Counted from the stretch's first letter, positions 46,637 to 58,375 are shown. The stretch is 64,000 nucleotides of DNA from Simmondsia chinensis (GCA_018398585.1 JAGTTD010000013.1:5552492-5616491), one strand, 5' to 3'. The notes: a model not told the origin generated them from the sequence alone. Made by a program: numbers and translations.

Positions 46637-46880
46637 TTTTTCGATAATTATCGGCATAGCCGTAGTACAAACAGGAAAACTCTACAAAGTGAGCCCAAGG
46701 CCACCCCGTAAGCGGGTATGGGTACAAAAGATAAGATCAAAACAAACAAGAAAAGAACAACAGGAATGAGCACGAAAAATCCAAGACTGGGATTAAACCC
46801 AAAAAACCAAAAACAGGAAAAAAGAGGGAAACCTAAACTACGAGGAAATCAGACGAAGCCGGGGCAAAATTTTGGACCAC
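46637..46880 (-). mobile_element. LINE 3' end remnant
   Basis: On the minus strand it ends TACGGCTATGCCGATAATTA followed by TCGAAAAAAA, i.e. a LINE-like 3' terminus with short poly-A. Shares GGCCACCCCGTAA with 7525-7960. Confidence 0.5.
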
Positions 46881-47922
46881 TCATTTGACTGCTGACAGCA
46901 TCTTTCATCAACTTGACATTACCCCCTTCCCCTACTTTAATCAAATGTGTGGCTTATAATTTACCATCTCATAAGACATCAGATATGAAAAACTTATAAA
47001 AGACATCAGATAAACACTCTCATAAGACATCAAATATGGGAAACTTATAAAAGACATCAGATAAACACATATGTGAAGGGGAAGTGTTGAGAGTCATACG
47101 GGAATTTTTGGCCAATATATATTGGAATTTTGGGAAAGAAGAGATTAATATGTAAGTTTATTGAACTATTTTACTTAATATGTGTATGCTGAACTATTTC
47201 ACTTAATATGTGTAGGTCTCATCTATCAAATCTGTGTGTCAATTCTAAGGTTTTAGTGAAACTTTTCACACTAATACTGTTTGGTTGGTCTTATTAACCA
47301 GAACTAGTGACTTCACAACTCAGATGACCGATGTCAAAAACCGTAAATTTTTGAATACCTATCTCCTTGCCTATTATTTTTCCATCTTAATTTCTGAAGT
47401 CAAATTAGGTCAATTTGATATAAAGTTTTTATAATATTCTAAATATTTATAATTTATGCACATAACATCTAAAGTATTCACATATTCATTTTTTTTTTAT
47501 ATTCGTCTCCGTTTTGAAATCTTTATTAAGATGAACAATATCAAGAACAAAATGTGACTGTATTACAATTTTCTTCTTTTAAAAAGGTAAAAGATAGATC
47601 TCTTTATGTGTTTTTCTCAAGGGATACCTAATGTATGACTGTATTACATTACAAGATTAGTGAAAGAAATTGTGACATCTATGATTTAATTTTTTTTTTT
47701 TTACTTTGAGCAAAATAAATTAGTTAATATATTTGGTTACTTCTGATTTTAAGAAAAGAAGACCCTAGATAATAAAAATATTGACACAACATGACATGAG
47801 TGTATAAAAACATACATTAAAATTTCTCAATTTTCCACGAAAATATACCAAAACCCCCCTTTTTTCAAGAAAAACACATTGAAAAGACTTACTTTTCCAT
47901 TGTTATCAAAAAAAGAAGAAAA

Positions 47923-47954
<32 letters not shown>

Positions 47955-48595
47955 GGCAGAAGGCAAAAGAGAGATATAACATTTATATCAAAACCGTCTA
48001 TGTACAAGAAAAGATTGGACATACCTAGGCACAACTCAAAGAGAAATTAAGAAAAAACTGGTGAAATCTCGAAAATACTGTAAATTGTACAACTCTGATA
48101 AGAGTAGCTGTATCACAATATATATCTCTAAAAAATACTATAATTCCTTTCTAACCAAATAAAAAATATGAACAGATAGACACATAACATTATGAAATTG
48201 CAATAAATACACCAATCAACATGTATGAAAATGGTATTTATCTTATGCAAAAGGCCATGAACTCCATGTATCAACACCAAACTAAAAAAAAAAAAAAAAA
48301 AAGGACAATCAATTTACATGTGATTCCTTTTTCTTATGTACCATTCAAATAGTTCTTCACAATCTCCATGTATAAATCATTTTAAAATTCTATACTGCAC
48401 ACAAAATTTCCTGCAACTCAACAACAAATATAGACGGATTTTGTTATTGCTAAGGCAGAAAATGTCATTACCAGAGCATTGATGTGACTAGGAGTGAATA
48501 ATAGCTACAAATTTTCAATAAGTTTACTCAGGCATTGACATTTTTGCACAAACAATAACATTACCCAAACAGATCTAGATGACATAAGAAAAAAA
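46881..48595. other. Intergenic, AT-rich, downstream of kinase gene
   Basis: Contains a short direct repeat CATAAGACATCA (46970-47060), a stretch near 47100-47230 (TTTACTTAATATGTGTA twice) that recalls an LTR remnant, and a (T)27 run at 47928-47954. No gene seen. The kinase 3' untranslated region should occupy the last few hundred bases. Confidence 0.4.
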
Positions 48596-51500
48596 TCACG
48601 GTCCACGAGCTCGGCCAAAGCAGAAACATCCCTTGGTTTCGCCTTCCGGAATCATCCCTCCCCCTTTGCTTGTATCGATCGCTTCAAGCAACCTAACGAC
48701 CTCGTCCATCTCGGGGCGCTTGTCTGCGTTCGGATCCCAACATTTTTTCATGACACTGGCAAAAGAATTGGGGCAGCATTTTGGAATTTCCGGTCTCATA
48801 TTCTGTAAAAGAATGCGAGACATTAGACTCCACAAATGGAATTATTCATCATAAAAGAACAGAAAATGTCGCAAAAAACCATATGTAGCTGACCCCAAGT
48901 GGTGCTGACACTGAAACCGAATCCCATGTTAAAAAGTGTTTGAGCGAGAGCAATACTAGCTTACTTCACGTGTTATAATACATGTATTATATAGATAACA
49001 TCAAGAAAAAGTGTATTTTACCATATTATTGGTAACCTAAGAGGGTACCAACACGCAAGCACCGGATCCCAATAGAACTCCGAAATTAAGCATGCTTGGG
49101 CGAGAGTAGTACCAAGATGGGTGACCTCCTGAGAAGTCCTCGTGTTGCACCCCTCAGGTTGGGGGTTCTCGGAAACAAGCCTTCCTTCAAGGTAGCACCC
49201 TAAAGGGGGAAGGCTGCGTACATCCAACTCCCCCAAACCCTGATTAGGTGGGAGCCCTTGAGACATTGGGAATGTTGTTTTTTTATTGGCAATTATACGT
49301 GAAGCCTTTTTTAAACAGGAAGGTATGAATACGTGTCAAAGATGTGTATTATACGCAGATTTTACTAGCAGACATTCTGCTTATGGAGTTCTGACAGTAA
49401 GATTCGAAACAAGTGTGCTCCAGGTCCATCTAGGTAATTGTTGGCTGGGTGTTCTGGGAGTATATATAGGTGTATTTAGAGGGCTCTGTGATCGGGTTTG
49501 TATCGACCATCTATCAATACGCAAGAAACTTGTTTCCATCCCTTACCATTTTTGGGATTCCTTTGGCTATGTTTATTATGGCTAGTTAGGTTGTGCATAC
49601 TACATGTGCCTCTCGGGTTGCTCACTATGTACAGATACCGATGGGCAACAACTTTCAAATTCGGAAGGCGTGTTGATAATGCAGGCTTCATAGTGCTAAT
49701 AGAGCTATGAAGTATATAGCAAAGAAGCAATTACTTCACTAAATCCTTCTAGGAAGAGAAACTAAGCATATAACGTAAGCATAAAAAGAACTTACAGTAG
49801 TATAGAACAAACCAATATTTGCTTGTTCTATCGAACTCACGTAATCACGTCAGAAAACTAAACTGAGACAAGCAACTATATATCGAAAAGCCAAGAAAAC
49901 TAACCTGACGAACGATAGCAGAAGAAAATTCAGCAAAGCTAAGAGAAGCATAGGGCATAGCGCAGCAGTAAATTTCCCATAAACATATACCAAAGCTGTA
50001 GACATCACATTTGTGATTATAAGGTTTCCCATCAAGAACCTGCAAAAGTTAAAAACATCAATCGCCTGCCTTACTCAGAAATAAGGTATATTTTTCTACA
50101 AAATATGGGTGGAACATGGAATCAAATAAAGGCTATTATACAGCGTAAACTATTATAAATGGATGTTGAACTACTGTTAAGCGGTTAGTTGTTATGCACG
50201 GTACTTCTGTAATCGCCTCTATAATGCACACATATTATACTTCATTTAATTCGATATGCATATAAATGAGTTTAAACGTTAAAAACTACATCTAAGCCCT
50301 GTCCCCTCAATAATCTCTTTTCCACCGTTGCATCTGTTAGAGTTAGCATTTCCTGTCTATATAGACAATCAAGATTAAAGTAACCTTTCCCATTTCGGTG
50401 TTCATCTAGCACCTAGTAATGCTAGGTTTGGAGACTGATAGCCTCCCTAGCACCTATTTATGGCTGGAATTATTGTGGCCCTTGATGGTAACTCTTGGGC
50501 TTTCGGGTGTTAATAGTTATAGAGTCTTATAAATAGGATCCTCTTACACTATGGTATGATATGGGAAAGCAAGGCGAGGAAAAACAGTGAGAGGTAGAGT
50601 CTGAGTGAACCACTGTTATTATACCTCGATTTATAGTGAAATTATTTTGCTTCCCCTCTGTGGACGTAGGTTTTGATCGAACCACATAAATTCTATAGTC
50701 TTAATTTCCCCCCAGTCCCCTTTATTGGTATTTGCTCTTTCAATTTAGGGTTCAATGTTCATGAGTAGTCCTACAAAGTAAATCAACCATTTCTAATTCA
50801 TGACGATCATGTTGAGAATGCATGAATACCTCTGGAGCCATGTATCCAAGGGTGCCAGTTTCTCCAGTCATATCCTTTGGATTCTGAGCCTCCACACGAG
50901 CAACGCCAAAGTCAGCAATCTTTAAATTTCTTTGATAATCTAACAACATATTTTCAGTTTTGACATCGCGATGAACAATCTTCTTCGAATGCAGGTAGCT
51001 TAAACTGCATAATAGATGCAAGAAAGGTAAGGACATGTTCATTTGGAGATAATTTTCCAATTTTCTTGAGAACTTTTTCTTAAAAAGCCACATTCCATAG
51101 AAAACGTGTTCAAAAGAACTGCTTCTACGAATTTTTTAGAAAACACGGTTTTTCGGTTTTCTTCCTTAATATTAAAGTTAGAAAACACCCTTCCGCATTT
51201 TCCAAGCTTTTCCTTTTGTTGTTGAAGCGGGGTTTTCGAGTATTTACAAAACCTTCCAAGTGTTTGTCAATTTTTCATTCCACGGAAAACATTTACAGAT
51301 ACAATACAACAGCAATAACAAACCCAGTGTTTCAATAGCTCCCACCATTGTAGGGTCTCGGAGGGGTCAGATCTACGCAGCCTTGCCCATTCAGGGTACT
51401 ACCCTAAAGGGAGGCCGTGTCCGAGAAAATTTTTAGAGGAAATTTTTAGTGAACTGAATTAGCCCTAAATCTTCCAACATGATCACTAAGGGCTTATCAA

Positions 51501-54106
51501 ATAAGCTTTTATGTTTGCAGTTTTTAGTTTTTAAGAAAACAAAAACTAAGTTCTTGAATAATTGTTTTTTTTTTCTGGTTTTCGATTTTGTTTTTAGTTC
51601 TTTCCAAGTTTTAGTACAACAACAATAGCAAACCCAGTGCCTCAAGGGCTCTTGCCTGAGTACGGTCTAGCTTTCTACGTTTGAGTGAAAACTAAAAAAA
51701 GAAAACCAAAAAATAAAAAAAAAGAACGTTTTCAAAGCCTAGTTTTTAGTTTCTTCAAAACCAAAAACTGCAAATATAAGACCATATCAAACAGACCCTA
51801 AACTCTGATAAAAAAAAAAAAAAGGACCCTAAACTCATAAGATTAACAATTGGGAAAGTGCATAGGAACTCACCCTCGAGCAAGGTCTAATGCAAGCTGA
51901 ATCACAACTTTGAAGGGCAGTTTCTTTCTCCTATTTCTTATTAGGAATTGTTTAAGAGTTCCACCCGGAAGATACTCCACAACAACACAACATGCTCGCG
52001 ATGGAAAGCGTGAAGTGTCACTAGATGAGCGTGAAGTGTCACTAGATGAGCTACTTGAAGGAAGTTTAAGATTCGACGTTCCCATAGAAGCCCCAACAAA
52101 CTGCATATAGTAACACAAGTTACTAATCAAGATCCATCCGCATTATTTACATATGCAATAACAAGAAAACATTTGAATAATATTTGACAGATAAGAAACA
52201 ACTGGTTTGACAAACAAAAGCAACAAGTGTTAACGACGAATATTAGAGATCTTATTCGGGTGACTAAACATTAAATTTGACAAAAAGAAACAACTAGAAA
52301 GAGGAGATTGTACTTTGGTGACATTGGGATGGTCAAGCTTATGCCAGACAGCAACTTCTTGCTGAAATGATGTCCTCAGAGAAGCAGTTTCAGCAGCAGT
52401 GGCCATACCATCCTCTCCCCAGTCCAATAGCTTCACTATAATAATGAAATAAAAGCAACGAGATAATATGAAAACAACCAACTTTAGCATTTCTTTCTCT
52501 CTAATTTACCGAAAATAACCTTTCAAAGAAGACTTGACATCTATACTATTTTCTTTCAAACACGACTTGACATTTAATACTATTCATCTTAGATATAATA
52601 CTAGAGCTGTAGAGTTCAAGATATGAACAACTTAGAATTGATTAATATAGCGCATGGCAGATGGACAACTGACTTCGGGGTCCTTTTCAGCTGTATCTCC
52701 AAGACTTATATTGCTCAACACTTAAAAGGCTTGTTTGGCCAAGTTGTTAAAATAATGTTTTTTAAAGGCACTTTTTACTGAAACACTTTTGTAAAAAAGC
52801 ACTTCCATTATGAGTATTTTGTCTAAAAATTTGTCGTTTTTGCTTATACTTCCGCTTTAAAGGAGAAACACTATTTTCCTGTACTACTTAAAAGTAAAAA
52901 ATAACTTTTGCTTATATTCAGAAGTTTCTTTTTCTAGGCTGAACACCTTTAAACCCTTACCAAAAAAAAAGTTTGGCCAAACATGCCCTTAATTGGTATT
53001 CTCGCTGAACTCCAGGGATGGGTCCAAGATTAAGCTTCTATCCAACGAATTTAGCATTATCACAAACAAACAAAACCGTTCTAGTTCCATAAACCATATC
53101 AAATCCTTTACAGCTTTCTTATTTCATAGTGGAAGAATCAGTGTATAAATAATTATACCAAGTTTCAAAAAGCAGTGGCTTCTGTCTAATCCTAGCAAGC
53201 ACGGATCATAACTTCCTTTGCAATGTAGTTTTCTTCGACAAGTTAGTGACACGATTTCAATCACTTAACTGAATAAATGATACGATTTTGATAGATGAAT
53301 AACATGATTGTCAAAATAGAAAATTGAGGAACATCAAAACAGTTGGAGACATCTCATTTGACCAAAAACTCCATAAATTTAGACTACAAAGCCTAGATGT
53401 TTTAATTTTATTCATCAAAGCCATGATTGCAATTCTTGTATTTGGCTTGAAAGGAATGTTAGAATTTTCAATGATCAATTTACACCGGTTAATTTCTTAT
53501 AGCAGTCCTTTTTGCAGCTCTTCGCACTAAGAGCTTTAGGAGCTTTGCTGACATAGCCCTAATGGATTTGCAAAGAGATTAGAAAGCTTTATGTTATTAG
53601 TTCATGGATTTTTATTGTCGCAGTTTGTAATTTTGAGGACATCTTGTCCTTAACTCTCTGTACATTCTTTCTCTCTTAATATTATTTCCTTTTCCAATCA
53701 AAACAAAAACACTTCCATTGTTAGAAGAACAAAAAAACTAATAAAACCAGATATTAGCAGGGAAAACAAGAAGCATACCAGCAACATCTTGGTTGTCATA
53801 TGTTCCGCTATAAATAATGCCATAAGTCCCACGCGCAAAGGCATGCTTCAAGTCCAACTTAGCCAAATCAATCTCCCATTCTTCCTTTGGCCTTTGGTGC
53901 TCTATTCTTTTGGACCAAACCTCATTCAAATGCTTCTCCAAATGAATATCCAAGCTCTTCAGATCAATTTTATCAGCTCTGAATATCATATCCTTGCTGC
54001 TAGCGCTTCCCGTACCCTTCAACTTTGAATCTATCTCCCCATTCTTAGCATCAGATTGTCTAATCCTAAGAAAACTACTCTCTTGATCGCCCGTTTTTGC
54101 ATCCAT
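48596..54106 (-). CDS. Raf-like Ser/Thr protein kinase, STY13-like (MAPKKK group C)
   Basis: Six exons on the minus strand: 54106-53779, 52435-52314, 52100-51874, 51004-50830, 50039-49905, 48802-48596. All are GT-AG, phases close, 397 aa. The start is the ATG in ACCAAATGGATGC; the codon 12 nt upstream is TTG. An N-terminal part with ADKIDLKSLDIHLEKHL precedes the kinase domain. The glycine loop is RGTYGIIYSG (G93, G96), VAVK lysine 111, catalytic loop HRDVKTEN (237-244), DFG 257-259, MAPE 281-284, CDVYSFGICLWEIYCC in subdomain IX, and the tail ends KGGGMIPEGETKGCFCFGRARGP-like. The tail and loops match the plant group of At4g14780, At3g22750 and STY13. All catalytic residues are present, so it should be active. 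No membrane segment is visible, so a soluble signalling kinase is expected. Odd point: a 21-bp in-frame tandem duplication (52009-52050) lengthens the serine-rich beta4-beta5 loop. Intron 5 has an antisense 5S-headed SINE and intron 3 two SINE pieces. Confidence 0.94.
49036..49282 (+). mobile_element. 5S-headed SINE in kinase intron 5 (antisense)
   Basis: Flanks TTATTGGTAA (49026-49035) and TTATTGGCAA (49283-49292) are a 10-bp duplication with one change. Leader AAGAGGGTACCAACACGC, then 5S AGCACCGGATCCCAATAGAA, AAATTAAGCATGCTTGGGCG, AAGATGGGTGACCTCC, GAAGTCCTCGTGTTGCACCC, and body GGAAGGCTGCGTACATCC. Inserted opposite to the kinase gene. Confidence 0.88.
51300..51432 (-). mobile_element. SINE body and tail fragment in kinase intron 3
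   Basis: On the minus strand: TCTCGGACACGGCCTCCC, GGGCAAGGCTGCGTAGATCT, CCGAGACCCTAC, then a degenerate TTGTTATTGCTGTTG tail. No 5S part. Confidence 0.7.
51489..51800. mobile_element. hAT-like MITE carrying a SINE fragment
   Basis: GGGCTTATCAAATAAGC with TTTGCAGTTTTTAGTTTTTA at the left pairs with AAAACCAAAAACTGCAAATA and CCATATCAAACAGACCC at the right. A SINE fragment sits in its middle (51614-51667). Confidence 0.5.
51614..51667 (-). mobile_element. SINE tail fragment
   Basis: On the minus strand: CTAGACCGTACTCAGGCAAG, AGCCCTTGAGGCACTGGG, then TTGCTATTGTTGTTG. Only the 3' end is present. Confidence 0.6.
52009..52050 (-). repeat. Perfect 21-bp tandem duplication inside kinase exon 3
   Basis: CGTGAAGTGTCACTAGATGA plus G occurs twice back to back (52009-52029, 52030-52050). 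In frame it encodes SSSDTSR twice (residues 168-174 and 175-181). Confidence 0.95.
52727..52988. mobile_element. MITE in kinase intron 1
   Basis: AGGCTTGTTTGGCCAAGTTG at the left is complementary to AAAGTTTGGCCAAACATGCC at the right, about 260 bp apart. AT-rich and without coding capacity; hAT-like by its termini. Confidence 0.6.
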
Positions 54107-54665
54107 TTGGTGAATCAACGAAGAACTTTAGCTCTACGAACCCACCTAAATTTCGATAAAACTATCGAAAAAGATTAAAACCCAATAAACCAACAGCCTA
54201 ATTGATATGATCTTCACAGCTCTAAATGTTGCCACTGATTATAATATAAAGTAGAACTTCAACAAGAACCCACAAGGGACAGCTTTAGAATCAATCAAAT
54301 TAATGCAAAAGAAATAGAATTACAAACAGCAAAAGTATAAATTAGACAAGTAAAAAATTTTGAACGCCCTCCGATATAGACTGAAATATTGCACAAACCA
54401 AGTGCGTATTTCCACAGAATTACAAAGCAAACAATGAATTAAAACAGCACAAAAATAGTACCCAAACTTTTCACAAAGAATCAAACTTGAGGACTTCTTC
54501 AATTCAACAAAAGCAAAAATAAAGTAAACCCAGTTCAGATATCAAAGTAATCTCAAAGGGGATGAATCAAAATCAACAAAAAAGGTCCCCCAAAAGTTCA
54601 AATTTGAAGTCAATGTTCACAAACCTGTGAAAATTTATACAAAAAATAGATGATAAAAGAAGAAG

Positions 54666-54819
54666 AAGAGAGAGAGAGAGAGAGAGACGAAAAGTTTGAC
54701 CAAACCTAGGGATTCTTTAGAAATTTAAAGCCGTCGAGATTGAAAATTGAAGTCGTCGGTAGACTTGGGGGGAGAGAGAGAGAGAGAGAGAGAAGGCGCG
54801 GGTATTTCCTCTTATAAAA
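54666..54819 (-). promoter_or_regulatory. Kinase gene core promoter: TATA-like box and CT-rich leader
   Basis: On the minus strand GTTTTATAAG (54820-54811) is a TATA-like box. It is followed by two CT tracts, read as GA repeats on the plus strand at 54773-54793 and 54668-54687. The ATG is about 700 bp further on, so the leader is long or contains an intron; a possible TTTCACAG acceptor lies near 54625. Assigned from motif and position only. Confidence 0.4.
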
Positions 54820-54959
54820 CCCTCTTAGTATAAGCAAAGGGGTCAAGAGTCCTTAAAAAAAAATCGAAATTTTCTGATAATTTGTACTTTTTTATTTTTA
54901 CAATTTTAAAATTAAAATTTGAAAATATATTTTTTTTAATTTTTTATTTTTATGTAAAT

Positions 54960-55290
54960 CAAAAATATGATTATTTAACTAAAGATTACTGTACTTTTTT
55001 TATTATGTCAATTTAGTTCTTTTACATTTTAAATTGTGTCAATTTACTTCTTCACTCAAATTCAAGTTAAGTTATTAACGTAATTTTTTGTGGCACAGTT
55101 ACGTTATATATAAGTAATTTACTAAAAATCCATCATATGCTCAATTGAACCTAACCCATGGCTGAACTATTAAAATTTTATTAAAAACTTAACATAAATT
55201 TTACTCAAGGGACTAAATTGATACAACTAAATGTACAAGGACTAAATTAATATAATAGATAAAGTACATGGACTGTTGGCGTAAATAACC
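54960..55290. mobile_element. Foldback MITE, family D
   Basis: Left: TACTGTACTTTTTTTATTAT, GTCAATTTAGTTCTTTTACA, GTGTCAATTTACTTCTTC. Right: GGGACTAAATTGATACAACT, AAATGTACAAGGACTAAATT, GATAAAGTACATGGACTG. The arms are complementary. Lies directly upstream of the kinase promoter. Confidence 0.6.
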
Positions 55291-55424
55291 CTTAAAAATA
55301 TTAAAACATTAAAAGTATTTTAAAATATGATTAAGAAGTTAAAAGGGACAAACAAAAAATAGCAAATAAATTTTGGGTGTGTGAATTAATTAAGGGCGGT
55401 TTGGTAATTTTATTTTTTTGGGGA

Positions 55425-55945
55425 AAAATTCTCACTTAGGTATTTTGAGATTTAAATATTTATTATTGAGGTGCTTATACATTTCCATATATATAACTGA
55501 GTAATTTGAATATTTTATTATTTAGGTAAGCTATGTCAAAATTTGATGAATTTTGTAAAATGTATGACCAATTTTATACAAAAAATGTAGGTGTAATATA
55601 TGGTTACAATAATATATATTAGTTATGCTAATTTTTCAGCAAAAATTTAGCAAATGATGATAAAAAAAAAAATTACTGAATATTCTTAAAAGTTGTAGAA
55701 ATCATATGTCATATTAGCTTTTGTAGCAAAAGAATCAAAGTCTAATGAAAATGCTAATATATTATCAGAATTATATTACATTTTATCATTCTTCAACAAA
55801 AATCTATCGAATTTTTACGAAAATGGTACACAATTGATAAAATTTAAAACTTTTCTATGTGATAAAATATTTAAACTTTAAAATACCTCACTGTATATAT
55901 TGAAATGCCAGGACACCAAGGCGATAAATAACAAAATCTAATAGT
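55425..55945. mobile_element. Foldback MITE-like repeat, family B
   Basis: TTCTCACTTAGGTATTTTGA with GATTTAAATATTTATTATTG on the left, and AAACTTTAAAATACCTCACT with GGCGATAAATAACAAAA on the right, are loosely complementary. Related to 6655-7190. Confidence 0.4.
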
Positions 55946-56137
55946 ACCTAGCTGATATTTTTCCTTTTTTTCTACTTTCTAGATTTAAGAAAAAAATACT
56001 AAAAATGATGTTTTAAAAAAACTTCTAATCTTCAACTAAATTAGGGGGAAAAAAAAGATTAAAAATAATAATATTATTAAACTATAATGTTTAGTTTAAA
56101 AAATAAAAATGATAAACATAAAGCAATATAAACAAGG

Positions 56138-56389
56138 ACAACAACAACAACAAAAGACCCAATGCCTCAAGGGCTCCTGCCTAAGCGGGGTCGAGGATGG
56201 ATGTAAGCAGCCTTACCCTTTTAAGGTGTAACCCTACCGAGAGGCTGTTCCGAAAACACCCAATCTTATAGGGTTAGTAACACAAGGACTTCTCAGGAGG
56301 TCACTCGTCTTGATACTAATCTCGCCCAAGCATGCTTAACTTCCGAGTTCTAATAAGATCTCGTGCCTTAGTGCTTGGTAAATAAATCC
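56138..56389 (-). mobile_element. 5S-headed SINE, full length
   Basis: Target duplication TAAACAAGG (56129-56137 and 56390-56398). On the minus strand: leader AGGATTTATTTACCAAGCAC, 5S part AACTCGGAAGTTAAGCATGC, GGGCGAGATTAGTATCAAG, GAAGTCCTTGTGTTAC, body CCTATAAGATTGGGTGTTTT, GGTAAGGCTGCTTACATCC, GGGAGCCCTTGAGGCATTGG, tail (TTG)4. Confidence 0.88.
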
Positions 56390-56772
56390 TAAACAAGGCC
56401 TAAATAATTAAAAAAATAAAAAAGCTTGCAAGTCAACGGTTACTTAAAAAACTTATAAAGGGAGTAATGTATGACTTTATTTTTATTATATCACCATTTG
56501 AATACTTCAAATAAATAAACCTTTTTATATTGCCAATCACTTCCACATTGATAATCTTCTTAAATTCTCAAGGACGTCACGAAATTATATTACTTTTTTG
56601 GAGTAATTATACCTTAGTATCGTGAAGTTTGATATAATAATTTGTTTATTTCATAAATTTTGTGGACAAATTTGTGTTAAATATTGCATGTATTTGATAA
56701 AATAGTAAAACGAGTACAACTTACTTTTCTTTGTTGGTAACTTCACAATCCTGATTTCCATTATCATACATA

Positions 56773-57022
56773 AAAAAATGAACATACCCAATGCCTCAAG
56801 GGTTCCGCCTATGCAGGGTCTGGGGGGGAGGGGGACGGATGTATGCAGCCTTCCCCTTTCAGAGTGTCAACCTGAAGAGAGGTTGTTTCCCAGTGCCCCC
56901 AACCTGAGGGTAAGGGCTTCCCATGAGGTCACTCAACTTGATACTATTCTCACCCAAGTACGCTTAACTTCGGAGTTCTAATGGGATCCAGTAACGGCAT
57001 GTTGGTATCCTCTTTGGTTCCT
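56773..57022 (-). mobile_element. 5S-headed SINE
   Basis: Target duplication TTATCATACATA (56761-56772 and 57023-57034), 12 bp and perfect. On the minus strand: leader AAAGAGGATACCAACATGCC, then ACTGGATCCCATTAGAACTC, AAGTTAAGCGTACTTGGGTG, GTGACCTCATGGGAAGCCC, body GGGGAAGGCTGCATACATCC. The tail has lost its TTG repeats. Confidence 0.88.
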
Positions 57023-57499
57023 TTATCATACATACTAACCATAATATTGTAATATTGAAAAATGAATGACTATGAAGAGTTGAGTAAGCGTATTTCAATT
57101 TTTTTTGTGATTCTAAGGGTTTTTTCCTTTAATTATTTTTCAATTAAATGTCGTTGTTTTGACTAGGGTTATTAGTAAAAGCAGGGTTGGTCCTCACATT
57201 TTTTGGGTCTCAAACAAAAATTTCATGGGGATCTTTGTATCCAATAAACTAAAAAATTTTATAGATAAAACTTATTAATATTAGTACTTGATACTTTAAA
57301 AACCATAACTCTAAAAATTTGGGAGCTCTAAACAATTGCTTAGACTATTTGGGGTTATATCCGGCCCAAAGTAAAAAGTAAAGATCAATCGTAGCATTTA
57401 AATTGATATTAGGTCCTAATATTTTGAGCTCCGTTTTTTTTTTTTTTATATAAAAATGAAAGAGATAATTTTTGAGTATTGATTATGTATGGTCGAAAT

Positions 57500-58207
57500 T
57501 AGAAGTGGCAATCGGGTCATTTGGATCGGGTTCGGGTAAACCTATTCGGGTTTGGGTCATTTCAAGTTTATAATAAACTCGGGTCGGGTCGGGTTGGGTC
57601 TGGTGGGGGTGGGGTCGATCCATTTAGGCTCTGGTCACTTTCAAGTTTTACCTGTACTCGGGTTGGGTTAGGTCTGGACAAGTTATTTTGGGTTCGGATC
57701 ACTTTAATTTTGAGTGGTCTTTGGTTCGGGTCAATCTTGGATCAGATTGTACAGGTTTCAAGTCTTCATAATCTTACTATTTAGTGCCTTAGTGGTATGA
57801 ACCAGTTACAAAAGTTTAAATTATACCAAATAATTTATATTTTGACCAATATATTTATTATATTATTAATATAGGTATTAAATAGTATGTTATGAAGTTC
57901 AATTGTACTTTTAACAACTAATAATTCTCATTGAATTTAAACACCTTTGGTAAATTTAGCTTTCACGTCGGGTTGGGTTCGGATTCAGGTTAATTTGGGT
58001 CGGGCTGGTTCAGGTCAATGGTAGGTCCGGCCAGGTCAAATTGGTATCGGATTATTTTCAGGTCAGGCAAAGAACGGGTCGGGTTAGTTACAGGTCGGAT
58101 CATTTTAGTTTCGAATTCAATTATTTACGAAATATTTTCGGTTTGGGTTGGGTCGGTTTATGGGTTTTTCAGGTCGGTTTTTCGGCCGGGTTGATTTGCC
58201 ACCTCTA
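57500..58207. mobile_element. hAT-like non-autonomous element rich in GGGTCGGGT
   Basis: Starts TAGAAGTGGCAATC and ends GATTTGCCACCTCTA, short terminal inverted repeats of hAT type. Flanks GTCGAAAT (57492-57499) and GTCTAAAT (58208-58215) are an 8-bp duplication with one change, the hAT length. The inside is made of GGGTCGGGTT, TTCGGGTCA and TTTGGGTCA repeats. No transposase. Confidence 0.75.
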
Positions 58208-58230
58208 GTCTAAATTAATTTTGGCTAATG

Positions 58231-58375
58231 ATAATACAACAACAACAACAGTCCTAATGCTTCAAGGGCTCCTGCTTGTGCAGGATCTGGGAGGGTAAGG
58301 ATGTACGCAGCCTTATCTCATGAGGGTGAGACCCTGATGAGAGACTATTTTCAAAGACCCATAACCTGACAGATG
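58231..58375 (-). mobile_element. SINE body and tail
   Basis: On the minus strand: CTGTCAGGTTATGGGTCTTT, ATAAGGCTGCGTACATCC, CCCAGATCCTGC, AGGAGCCCTTGAAGCATTAG, tail (TTG)4. No 5S part. Confidence 0.75.

Noticed and set aside
53738..54118. Earlier kinase start at 54118
   Set aside because: The codon there is TTG. The first ATG in frame is at 54106, and the protein from it fits the family.
28463..57022. 5S rRNA genes
   Set aside because: The 5S-like stretches are dispersed, diverged, lack the exact 5' end, run straight into a SINE body and have target duplications. None has a T-run terminator after nt 120.
9515..57022. Cassandra TRIM as source of the 5S sequence
   Set aside because: Cassandra carries 5S within paired LTRs. 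Here there is one 5S per copy, no TG...CA ends, a (TTG)n tail and 9-20 bp duplications.
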